This document shows, in pieces, positions 1-8,110 of a stretch of DNA of 19,507 nt. The notes beneath the pieces were generated by a model, which had not been told where the DNA came from, ran no database searches, and saw only the letters and a list, made by a program, of their open reading frames with translations. Position 1 is the stretch's first letter; every line of letters starts with the position of its first letter. A program made the translations under genes and the position numbers. Origin of the DNA: Zygnema cylindricum (lineage: Eukaryota; Streptophyta; Zygnematophyceae; Zygnematales; Zygnemataceae); the NCBI GenBank assembly GCA_037447655.1, contig JBBHKE010000308.1, positions 1 to 19,507 on the forward strand. Direction: 5' to 3'.

Positions 1-929
1 TGATGTTGGCGTCCTATTGGCCAACATCTTAAGTAGTTTCATGCAATTAAAGTAGGCTAGACGTAGGCTAGTCTTGCTTAAGCCTAGCGTAGCCCCTACT
101 TAGGGTATAATTCCATTAGGCTGTCCCAATAAACCTACGGAAAATTCTACTGGTAGCGTTTACTGAAAGACTATTCCTTCATGTCAGGCCAGTAACAAAC
201 CTTCCTCAATTATTATTGGCGCCACGTAGGTTAGAGTCCAAATTTTAAAAATCTTAAAGAAAATCTTCAAACGAAAGTCAGAACAAAATATCTGTACAAC
301 CGGAGGTAGTTAATGATTCGTACGTAAAGTTTGCTGCCAGATTTTTAATTTTGTAAATGGAAATCAAAATTTCAAAACGGAATGGCAAAAAGACGTGGCA
401 AAATTTGAAAGTCGCGGTAAACTTTGAATGTCAGTGGATGTCAGACGAAGCATGCGAAAAAATATTTTCGGCTCACCTGTATCCAGCGTGGTAAATATTT
501 TCGGCTCACGTGTATCCAACGTGCACGCGGCACATGGACTGTACTATGTAGGAACATGGCCTGTACGACGTGTAGACCTTTGATCGCTTATTCAAAGTGG
601 ATATTTTTTTGCTTTTTCACGTGTACCAATGGAACACATCTAGTATCATACAACTCTCGTTGCGAGTAGAGTATCGTCACACTAGATGATGTGCACGATT
701 GCTTCGCGGATCTGAAAAAGTGTAATATCCAAAGGCCAAGAATTACGCCTACATCATTGGAGCTTCCCGACAACTTTCCAGTAACGATATTTCGTCTGAA
801 AAAAAAAAAAGGTATGGCGTGGTACGAATCTGTACGAAAACGTACGGCGTCCAGTAACTAACCACACTTTTTGTCTAATGGAATTCTACCCTTGGTCACT
901 TTGGCTTTTTGTGACATGGCATGACCTGG
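1..929. other. Non-coding stretch, no recognised gene
   Basis: No reading frame here resembles a known protein, and the short open frames are unremarkable. A perfect 9-bp hairpin lies at 2-10/20-28. An imperfect inverted arrangement of TAGGCTA-like words lies around 52-97. There is a short tandem duplication at 460-525, listed separately. The stretch may be old repeat DNA, because a degraded LTR begins near its right edge, but I cannot assign it. Confidence 0.5.
460..525. repeat. 33-bp tandem duplication (2 copies)
   Basis: Copies at 460-492 and 493-525 share AAATATTTTCGGCTCAC, then diverge slightly (CTGTATCCAGCGTGGT versus GTGTATCCAACGTGCA). It is a simple local duplication with no visible function. 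Confidence 0.8.
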
Positions 930-1396
930 CGCCACGTGGAGAGATCTCATTTGGTCGCGGGAATTATGAGGAACCTATGGACGAGTAAAAAGATGGCACG
1001 CGTCCACGTAATAGCCTTGTCGTACATTTGTCAAACAAAAGGTACACCGGCAATAGTACTTTTTGGTACAGTACAACAATATAATTGGTCCGTACCTTAG
1101 TAGATAGGAGTTATTAGAGGGAATCATGACTTAGTTTTTTAGATACAATCACCTCTCCCCTTGAGGGTTTGTATATAATAGGCATCTTTGCCACCCCATA
1201 ACTTATCGGTTGGTTGGCGGTTTTCAATGATTATTTTTGCTACGGACTCAAGGGAGTCCAAGCTGCACAGGGGTGAACTCAAACTGTCAGTTTGCCTTCT
1301 TGGGCAGTAGTGGTTGTGGCTTGAAGTGGGTTAGATAAAAACTATCTAGAGGCCTCTTGTATTCTGTAGTCCAATGGAGGACACACAATTTTAGCA
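930..1396 (+). mobile_element. LTR C: degraded right part of a copia-family LTR
   Basis: This segment follows the same order of blocks as the right halves of the LTRs of elements A and B: an ACGTGG-type block, a GTACAC..CGGCA block, ATTGGT-CCGTAC, CCTCTCCC, a TATA-like TATATAATA (1172-1180), CCATAACTTATC, GACTCAAGGGAGTCC and GCACAGGGGTGA. It ends in CA at about 1396. From about 1243 it matches the end of B's 3' LTR (12683-12840) better than it matches either LTR of A or the 5' LTR of B. The left end is too diverged to place, and no TG start was found. It is an old solo or truncated LTR. Confidence 0.75.
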
Positions 1397-1782
1397 ACGT
1401 TGCATTACGCCATTGGTACGGCGGTCCGTATTGCGGACGATCGCACTACAACGCTACATTGTGCCAAGTACGGCGGCATGTACTGCTGACGCACGATAGC
1501 GTAGAATTACGCTAGCGGGCGGTAGTGTAGAATTACCCTAGCGGGCGAGAGCGTAGAATTACGCCAACCGGCGGCAACGTAGAATCACGCCAGCGGACAG
1601 CAACGTAGAACTACGCCAGCGGCCGACATCGTAGAATTATGCTAGCGAACGGCGAGGTAGAATTACGCCAGCGGGCGGGCGGCAGCGTGGAATTATGCCA
1701 GCGGTACAGCGGTTTGCACAGCGACTGGCAGCAACGCTACATCGTGTCAACGATACGGCGGTTCGTTCTGCGAACGGACAGG
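1397..1782. repeat. GC-rich 26-bp tandem array with flanking hairpin units
   Basis: Eight head-to-tail units lie at 1498-1710, mostly exactly 26 bp (starts 1498, 1524, 1550, 1576, 1602, 1628, 1654, 1684). The consensus is about AGCGTAGAATTACGCCAGCGGGCGGC. The seventh unit has 4 extra bases (GGGC). On each side are longer related units beginning CAACGYTRCAT and carrying TACGGCGG, at about 1395-1447, 1449-1500 and 1729-1782. Two of these end in a 5-bp stem with a 5-nt loop (1424-1438 and 1761-1775). The array lies between LTR C and segment F and is missing from the otherwise parallel region at 12840/12841. Confidence 0.9.
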
Positions 1783-1863
1783 AAAAAAAATCGAGACAAA
1801 GACAACGCCTATATTAGGGTTTCCTCGAAGGCGAACAATGTTCCTTTATTTATATACTGATTC

Positions 1864-1890
1864 GTGTTTTTTTTATATAAAAAAAAACAC
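1864..1890. repeat. AT-rich perfect hairpin
   Basis: GTG, eight T, ATAT, nine A and CAC form a near-perfect palindrome. No role can be assigned. It could be the edge of a small inverted-repeat element or a slippage product. Confidence 0.75.
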
Positions 1891-1945
1891 AATGAACAAC
1901 CCTATGACCCTAAAAATCCGCGGTACCCGGGCGGTATTTTGCCTA

Positions 1946-2002
1946 GTGTGAAAGGCACAGGGCATTTTGCGGTGTGAAAGAGGGTTTCACACCTTTCACA
2001 CC
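1946..2002. repeat. Clustered inverted repeats of GTGTGAAAGG
   Basis: GTGTGAAAGG at 1946-1955 pairs with CCTTTCACAC at 1992-2001. Nested inside, GGTGTGAAA at 1971-1979 pairs with TTTCACACC at 1985-1993, which is repeated in tandem at 1994-2002. The right arms continue into segment F. Only TCACACCTTTCACTCC survives at 12841-12856, without the left arms. Confidence 0.75.
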
Positions 2003-2144
2003 ACAGGCGAGAAAACTAAAGAACCTTACCTAGTCCGCAACAATGAAACTGACTCCAGGAAATGCAACGAGTCTCCACAAAACTGTCGGAACCCGTGAAG
2101 ACAAAACACGTACAAACTATTTCTGTTACAAGTTTCCATGAAAC
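1986..2144. repeat. Segment F, left copy (also at 12841-12998)
   Basis: About 158 bp runs from TCACACCTTTCAC to CCATGAAAC and recurs after the right end of element B with roughly 8% differences by hand count. The left copy ends exactly where element B begins, so its last five bases (GAAAC, 2140-2144) are the candidate target duplication of B. The matching GAAAC in the right copy (12994-12998) is followed by unrelated DNA rather than by B. The long insertion of B between the two copies is therefore not a simple insertion. Confidence 0.85.
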
Positions 2145-2707
2145 TGTTGATATTTGTGTATTTTCTAGGTCTGTAAATAGGATAGAAAAAGGCAGAGGCA
2201 GTCTGCCTCTAACTCCCCTCTCCAAGCCCCCACACTTGTTGTAGTCACTGAAGGCTGGATAGGGAGCTAGAGCCATGGCTGCCTAAGCTCTCTAGAGAAG
2301 ACAGGGGGTAAATTAGGTAGACTTACCAAAAGTAAGTTGACGGACCCAAGAATTGATCCTGGTCCCTGCCGTCTGTCAATTTGCATTAGCCGTTAGCTCT
2401 AGCCGTTAAGTCTAGGAAACATATTACGATATATTGGGTTTGATAAATATATAAATCGTTACATGTAGATTAATTCGTTTAACGGCGAATAGATACTTAG
2501 TACATAGATACAGTTTGATTTAGTACGAAGAACGGTATGGGGACAAAATGGATACCGCGCATTTGTTTCGATAGCGAAACAAATACCGCGCGTCAAATTT
2601 TAGCGGCTAGGATTATAGCCGGTTTTAATCGGACGGCCGCGATAGGCGCCGCGATCACGAAAAAGGCACTTTTGGCGTTTTACAGTCTTTGCCACGTCAA
2701 ATGACAC
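2145..2707 (+). repeat. Element B 5' LTR, left part
   Basis: Starts TGTTGATATTTGTGTATTTT and aligns with 11706-12375 at about 2% difference, apart from the 110-bp duplication in the 3' copy. It contains a 10-bp perfect hairpin with 4-nt loop, ATTTGTTTCG/CGAAACAAAT, at 2561-2584, also found in LTR A. It ends in GACAC (2703-2707), the left target duplication of element A. Confidence 0.9.
2703..2707. repeat. Target-site duplication of element A, left copy
   Basis: GACAC here is repeated at 9162-9166 directly after the 3' LTR of A. The undisturbed site is visible in the other LTR of B as ATGACACGTGGCGTG near 12371-12385, so the pre-insertion sequence is known. This fixes both ends of element A. 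Confidence 0.95.
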
Positions 2708-3757
2708 TGTAGAAACTAATGGTTTTATTAGTATTTTCTAGGTCTGAAAAGAAATATAGAAGTCGAGGCAGTCTATCTCTAACTTCTCTCTCCAACTCTC
2801 AAACTTGTCGCAGTCACTGAGAAATTGGAGAGGAAGCTAGAGCCATGGCTACCTTGGCTATCCTGAGGTTTACGGGAATTTTATATTAGGGTTTATTTAA
2901 TTAATTAAAAGGTATGTGCCGGCGGCAGGATTTGATCCTTGTACCTACCGGCCGTCAGACAGGAATTAGCCGGTAGCCTTAGCCGTTAAGTCTAGCGGTA
3001 GTGTTACGTAGCATATAGTTTGATAGTTATTTAAATATGTATACGTGCGATAAACCATTTAACTGAAATGAATTACGGGACACATAGATCCAGTAATATA
3101 TAAATGTACGACTTATGGTACGGACACAAATTAGTACCGCGCATTTGTTTCGTAAATGAAACAAATACCGCGCATGTATTTATTACGGCTACGATTAAAG
3201 CCGAATTTAATCGGACGGCCGGGATTAGCGCCGAGATCGCGGAGGACGATTTCGGCGGTTTGTGGCCATCGCCACATCGGATGACGCGTGGCGAAATTCC
3301 GTTGGATTGTGGAATCTCCGGAGATTATGGCACCGAATCCGGATTTGACATGTGTCGACATTTTGGCCATGTTGTACAATGTCCGTACATAAAGTACACC
3401 GGCAGCTATACTTTTGCGTACGGAACTCAATTATGATTGGTTCCGTACATCAGTAGATAGAGTCTGTGAGAGAGATAGGACTTAGAAAAATTAGAAGATA
3501 GGACCCCCTCTCCCAGGGAGCTTCTGTACAAAAGGTCAACTTTGACCCTCCATAACTTACTGCTCAGGGGAGCAAATTCAGAGATTCTTTTTGCTATCGA
3601 CTCAGGGGAGTCTTGTCTTCACAGGGGTGAGTTGGTCAGAGTTTTTGTGTGCCAGGGTGGCAGTTATTTTTGCTGAAACACAAAGGGGTAAGGATTATCC
3701 TAGAGGCTTCTTACAAAGCTGTCCACTCTTACGACTTATGGAGATCTCAGAGTTTCA
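2708..3757 (+). repeat. Element A 5' LTR
   Basis: Starts TGTAGAAACTAATGG and ends CAGAGTTTCA. It contains the hairpin ATTTGTTTC/GAAACAAAT (3143-3166), an 8-bp stem CTACCGGC/GCCGGTAG (2945-2976) and the pyrimidine block CCCCCTCTCCC. At the position of B's TATA box it has TACAAAA (3527-3533), a weaker match. Just downstream is GGTCAACTTTGACC (3534-3547), two head-to-head TTGACC words that resemble plant W-boxes. Its last 20 bases include an ATG (3738) in frame with gag. Confidence 0.95.
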
Positions 3758-4889
3758 AGTTATGGGCCCACCCTCTAGGGTACCAATCTTTAATGAAACT
3801 AGCTTCATATACTGGGAAAGTATGATGATAGGAGCTCTATGCGAAAAATGGTTTTGGGGGATAGTGAGTGGATGGTTGGGGCGTCCATCAAGTCTTGGAA
3901 TTCCTCCAGGGTTTGGAGGAAGCACATTCACCAAAAAAGAGGATCCACCTTCAACGGAGGAAACAAAAGAAGGAGAGGTGGTAGACAAAGGAAAGGAGAA
4001 GGAGGCGACCACACCAATAACAACTGGTTTAGCATTCATGTCACCTATTCCGAGGAACGAGGAGAATGATACTGAAACCTCAGACTTCAACAATATAGCG
4101 GCAAAGCAGTTCATCGTACGCCATCTCACTCAAAGACTTGCATGTCCTCATTTGCAGGTAGAAAGGGCATCTGATCTTTGGATGGCTCTCATAGAGATGT
4201 ACCGAAGTGGTACGATTCAGCAACAACAGTTGGGTGATCAGAAAGTTAAAGAGTATGTATACAAAGGGGGAATTATGTTCGATTTTTGCAATGAGCTTGG
4301 TACACTCTTCATGGAGCTAGAGAGTGCGGGAAAAGTTTTTAGTGAAAAAGAAAAGGTTAATTGTTTACTGATGAAGTTACCTGATGAGTTCGGGAACATA
4401 GTCAACCATGTGCAGGACTTGCCGGACTCAAGGTGGATATGGAATTCAGTGGTAGGGATGATTCTCGTTCGAGAGAATACGATTGAGATCCGAAGGGGAG
4501 GAAAGAGTGGCCAAGCCTTGGCAACTTCGACGGATTGGAGGAACAAGGATTCCCGGAAACCACTCGGAAACTATGGGGGTAGGGAGCAGAAAAAACAGGT
4601 TGACGAGTTCGAACCAAGGGCTCCCAAAGGTTTATGTTATTTTTGTAAGAAACCGGGGCACTATATGGCAGAGTGCACTAAGCTAATCGAGCTTCGGTTA
4701 AAGGAGGGGCAGACCGGTGGTACCCCGAGAGGAAAGAAAAAGGCCCTTGTCACACAGGTACTTGAGGCAGAATCCGAGGACGAGGACGATGAGCTCCTTT
4801 TGGATGAGGAGTTGGAGGCGAAAAATGAGGTTAAAATTCCACGAAGGCAGAAATGTGTTTACGGTGGATTGAAAGGTGAAGCAGGCTAG
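3738..4889 (+). CDS. gag: Element A Gag (capsid/nucleocapsid), ended by premature TAG
   Basis: Gag packages the element RNA in virus-like particles in the cytoplasm. From the ATG at 3738 the frame runs 383 codons. The N-terminal motif with FNETSFIYW matches the copia-type Gag start, usually F-x-G-x-N-[FY]-x-x-W. A UBN2-like region follows (LWMALIEMYRSGTIQQQQL, about residues 149-167). A zinc knuckle CYFCKKPGHYMAEC (CX2CX4HX4C) lies at 4635-4676, then an acidic stretch. The ATG at 3738 is inside the 5' LTR. A second in-frame ATG at 3762 is inside the primer-binding site and may be the true start, since the conserved Gag region begins right after it. The TAG at 4887-4889 stands directly before the protease motif, where the family normally reads through, so it is damage rather than a natural Gag end. 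Confidence 0.88.
   Translation: MEISEFQVMGPPSRVPIFNETSFIYWESMMIGALCEKWFWGIVSGWLGRPSSLGIPPGFGGSTFTKKEDPPSTEETKEGEVVDKGKEKEATTPITTGLAFMSPIPRNEENDTETSDFNNIAAKQFIVRHLTQRLACPHLQVERASDLWMALIEMYRSGTIQQQQLGDQKVKEYVYKGGIMFDFCNELGTLFMELESAGKVFSEKEKVNCLLMKLPDEFGNIVNHVQDLPDSRWIWNSVVGMILVRENTIEIRRGGKSGQALATSTDWRNKDSRKPLGNYGGREQKKQVDEFEPRAPKGLCYFCKKPGHYMAECTKLIELRLKEGQTGGTPRGKKKALVTQVLEAESEDEDDELLLDEELEAKNEVKIPRRQKCVYGGLKGEAG
3759..3772 (+). promoter_or_regulatory. Primer-binding site, half-tRNA (initiator Met) type, element A
   Basis: GTTATGGGCCCACC starts one base after the LTR end. It is complementary over 14 nt to the anticodon arm of plant initiator tRNA-Met (GGUGGGCCCAUAAC, roughly positions 26-39), not to its 3' end. 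The usual plant copia site TGGTATCAGAGC is absent. Drosophila copia is the established example of priming by such a tRNA fragment. The same 14 bases occur in element B. Confidence 0.85.
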
Positions 4890-5282
4890 ATTATAGATTC
4901 AGGTGCCTCCATGCACATGTGTAAGGATAGGCACCTGTTCAATAAGATAAGAAAGATTCCCACCGTAGAGATAGAGTACGGGGATGGGAGGATAGTCACC
5001 ACTACTCTTGTAGGATTGGTAGATGTGAAAGTGTTAGTAGAAGGAAAGACATCCATATTAACATTCTCCGATGTATTGTTTATTCCGTAGCTGAACAAAA
5101 ACCTTATTTCTACATCTATATTAGATGATAAGGGTTTTTTCACTACCAGTAGGGAAGGAGTCTTTACTGCTAGTTTTGAGGAGGATGTCTATTTCATTGC
5201 TGAGAAAGGTAGCCATGGGATGTTTAGGCTGATCTTAAGTAATGAAACGAAGAAACTTTATTAAAGTGGTGTTCATGAAATT
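4890..5282 (+). pseudogene. pol: Element A protease region (broken)
   Basis: The frame continues from gag with IIDSGAS. The catalytic aspartate motif DSGA is at 4896-4907, as in copia aspartic proteases that mature the polyprotein. The downstream part, with GDGR and a VLFIP-like motif, also fits. Breaks are the TAG before it (4887), TAG at 5088-5090 and TAA at 5262-5264. The frame is otherwise continuous with gag. Confidence 0.85.
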
Positions 5283-6141
5283 ATGATGTGGCATAAGAGG
5301 CTTGGGCATGTGAATCTAGATAAGTTAAGAGAGATGAAAAAGATGGGTGTGGTGGAAGGGATTCAGTTCAGTGAGAGTGATGATATAAGTGATTGTAGTG
5401 GATGTGCTCAAGGTAAAGCACACAAATTACCCTTTCCTAAAACAGCCACCTATAAGGGAGAAAAAAATTCTAGATCTAGTACACACAGATATTTGGGGAC
5501 CAGCTAGAGTGCCCTTACCGGGGGGGAAGAGATTTATGATGACTATGATTGATGATTGGTCTCCGTATTCCCGGGTGTATTTTTTGAAAAACAAGTCAGA
5601 AGCTCAGGATTGTTTTAGACAATATAAAGCATGGAGCGAAAAACTCCATGAAACTCCAATCAAGAGAATACGGAGTGACAATGGTGGAAAGTATGCTTCT
5701 AACCAGTTTGAGGATTTTATGAGGGAAGATGGGGTCCAACACCAAAAGACAATTCCAGAAAACCCGGAACAGAATGGGGTGGCTGAAAGGTTAAATAGAA
5801 CACTAAGTGATAGTGCTAGAAGTATGTTGTCGGATAAAAAGATAGGAAAAAGGTTTTGGGCAGAAGCAATGAACTGTGCTAATTACCTCAAAAATAGAGT
5901 TCTTACTTCAGCTATAAAAGATCAAACACCTTAGGATTGATGGACAGGCCGGAAACCAGACTTATCTCATTTAAAGGTTTTCGGCAGTCAAGTATTCAGT
6001 CTAGATACTGATCGGTCTAATTGGAAGCTAGATCCTAAAGGAAAACCGAGATACTTATTAGGATATGATGAGGATGTTAAAGGATATAGAGTTTATGATC
6101 TAAAAAGAGAAGATATAATCTTAATAAAGCATCTAGTAGTT
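5283..6141 (+). pseudogene. pol: Element A integrase (broken)
   Basis: Integrase inserts the cDNA into the host chromosome. The zinc-binding HHCC begins WHKRLGH (His at 5292 and 5307) and ends CSGC (Cys at 5394 and 5403). The catalytic core has Asp at 5488 (HTDIWGP), Asp at 5677 (SDNGG) and Glu at 5785 (NGVAE), a D-D-35-E spacing that matches the family. The frame shifts by one base in the seven-A run at 5461-5467, between the zinc and core domains. Stops TAG 5932 and TGA 5938 break the C-terminal part, which is followed by recognisable LSHLKVFG and GYDEDVKGYRVYD motifs. Confidence 0.9.
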
Positions 6142-8097
6142 ATGGATGAAGGAAAGTCTGTGGATCCCTTCAAATATACAAAGTCAGTAAAAATCAGATT
6201 TGAGTCAGAAAATTCTGATGACTTTGAGCTTCCTAACTATCCAGGTTTTAGAGACGATGACATCCTTGGAGGAACAAATCAGACCGAAAAGGACTCGGCT
6301 GTGGAAACTCCAGTGACAACTCTACTCGAAGCGGAAGACGTGGTGGAAATTGATTCGGAATCAAGGGATAGGGGAGAAGCCGAGTTTGTTCGAAAGAATC
6401 CACGAGAACCATCTATTCCGGCCTCAGATTTTGACGGGGGAAGGAGAAGTAGCAAAAGACTACAAGAAAATCAGGTTAATAATAAGGTAACTAAACTCTC
6501 TCATCAAGATGAACCTCAAACATATCGAGAGGCGATGACTTGTCCAGAAAGAAACCGGTGGAAGACAGCCATCAATGAGGAGATGGCTTCAATCATGGCA
6601 GCCGATACTTAGGAGCTGGTGGACTGTCCACCTAACCGAAAACCAATCGGTTGTAAGTGGGTTATCAAACTAAAACTGAACCCAGATAACACAATCGAGC
6701 GCTACAAGGCCAGATTAGTGGCAAAGGGATTTACACAAAATGAAGGAATTGACTACGAGGAAACCTTTGCCCCGGTGGTCAGATTTCCCTCCGTCCGCAT
6801 ACTTCCCAGTTTAGCAGCGGCGGAAGACATGGAAGTGCACCAGATGGACATCAAAACAACCTTTTTGCATGGAGAATTGGAAGAGGAGATCTTCATGCGA
6901 CAACCCGAAGGGTTTGTGGAAGAAGGAGAGGAGAGTAAGGTATGCCGGCTGATTAAATCTCTTTATGGTTTGAAATAGGCGCCTCGACAGTGGAATAAGA
7001 AGCTTGATGAGTTTCTTACCGGTCTAGGATATATTCGGATCAGCTCAGATCACTCAATCTATGTTTTCGAAGATGAGGAAGGTTTTATATTTATTGCAAT
7101 TTATGTTGATGATTTGTTTGTTTTAAGTAAATCAATAGAAAAAATTAATAAACTGAAAACCGATCTTAAGGGGAGATTTGAAATGAAGGATATGGGGGAA
7201 GCAAAATATATTTTGGGAATTCAAGTAGAGAGAGACCGAAAAAGAAAAATTATAAGATTGACTCAAAAGGAAGCAATAGGGAACATGCTTGAAAAATTTC
7301 AAATGGATAAAGCTAATAGTTGTACAACTCCAATGGAATTGAAGAAGGGAAGTGAGGGGAGTGAGGAAGAAGGAGTCATAGTCTTAGACGAGGAATTATC
7401 TCCTGATGAACAGAAGTTCATGCAGACTATTCCTTACAGGCAAGTAGTGGGAAGTCTAATCTATTTTATGAATTGTACCCGGCCGGATTTAGCTGCAGCT
7501 GTAGGAGTACTGAGTAGAAGTCTAAATGCTCCCACTAAGAAGGATTGGGAGGCAGCTAAAAGAGTCCTTAGATATTTGGTAGGAACTAGAGATCTATGGT
7601 TGCATTTGGGTGGGGAGAATACTGACATCACTACTTGGAGTGATGCCAGTTATGGTGATGCTCCGATGAGGAGATGTTTTTCTGGATATGTATTATATGT
7701 GGGTGATGGGGCTTGCTGTTCGAGTAGCAAACAGCAAAAGGTTATTGCTCAGTCCACCATGGAGGCTGAGTATATGGCCTCTTGCTCTGCTGTAAAAGAA
7801 TTGATGTGGGTCAAGTCTTTGCTTGGTGAGCTTGGTCACCTTAAGAGTGGTGTGCAGAAAATTTTTTGTGATAATCAGGCAGCTATCGCTATTTCTGCCA
7901 ATCCTAAACACCATTTTAAAGCCAAACACATGGACATCTGACTCAGCTTTGTTAGAGAGAAAGTAGAAAACAAAATAATCAGTTTAGAGTACAGACCAGA
8001 TAGTGAGATGGTAGCAGATATGATGACCAAACCTGTGCCTTCCCCTAAGCTAATTTTTTGCAGGGAGAAGTGTGGTCTGAAATTAAAGATTGACTAG
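6142..8097 (+). pseudogene. pol: Element A reverse transcriptase and RNase H (broken)
   Basis: This region copies element RNA into DNA and removes the RNA strand. After a variable linker, the RT region shows KPIGCKWVIKLK, YKARLVAKGFTQ, ETFAPVVR and QMDIKTTFLHGEL, with the active-site YVDD at 7102-7113. RNase H shows WSDASYGD, STMEAEYMA and CDNQAAIAIS, followed by KHMDI and REKV near the C-terminus. Stops are TAG 6610, TAG 6976 and TGA 7939. The natural end is TAG at 8095-8097, just before the purine tract. The break at 6610 sits where copia RTs have a conserved Trp (usually TW-LV), and that at 6976 follows SLYGLK, where Gln is usual. Confidence 0.93.
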
Positions 8098-8110
8098 AAA
8101 ATAAGGGGAG
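8098..8110 (+). promoter_or_regulatory. Polypurine tract, element A
   Basis: AAAATAAGGGGAG lies between the pol stop and the 3' LTR, the expected site for plus-strand cDNA priming. Element B has the related AGAAATAAGTGGAG at 11692-11705. Confidence 0.85.

Noticed and set aside
1498-1710. Possible CRISPR array
   Set aside because: The units are directly contiguous with no unique spacers, in a plant-type context. It is an ordinary tandem repeat.
2925-3005. tRNA-like sequence in the LTRs (AGGATTTGATCCT with a nearby GCCGTTAAGTCTAGC)
   Set aside because: It resembles T-arm and D-arm words on the minus strand, but no acceptor stem or proper anticodon arm forms, and the B version pairs differently. 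It is LTR sequence, not a tRNA gene.
3104-3436. Open frames of about 100 codons on both strands inside LTR A
   Set aside because: They lie in U3, one recurs shifted by indels in the 3' LTR, and neither resembles a known protein. Likely chance.
4887-4889. TAG as a programmed gag/pol read-through stop
   Set aside because: It stands directly before the protease motif where the family usually has Trp, and seven more stops follow. Element B offers no support for a conserved stop there. Decay is simpler.
5461-5467. Programmed frameshift at the A run in integrase
   Set aside because: The position, between the integrase zinc and catalytic domains, is not a known site for recoding. A one-base slip in an A run explains it.
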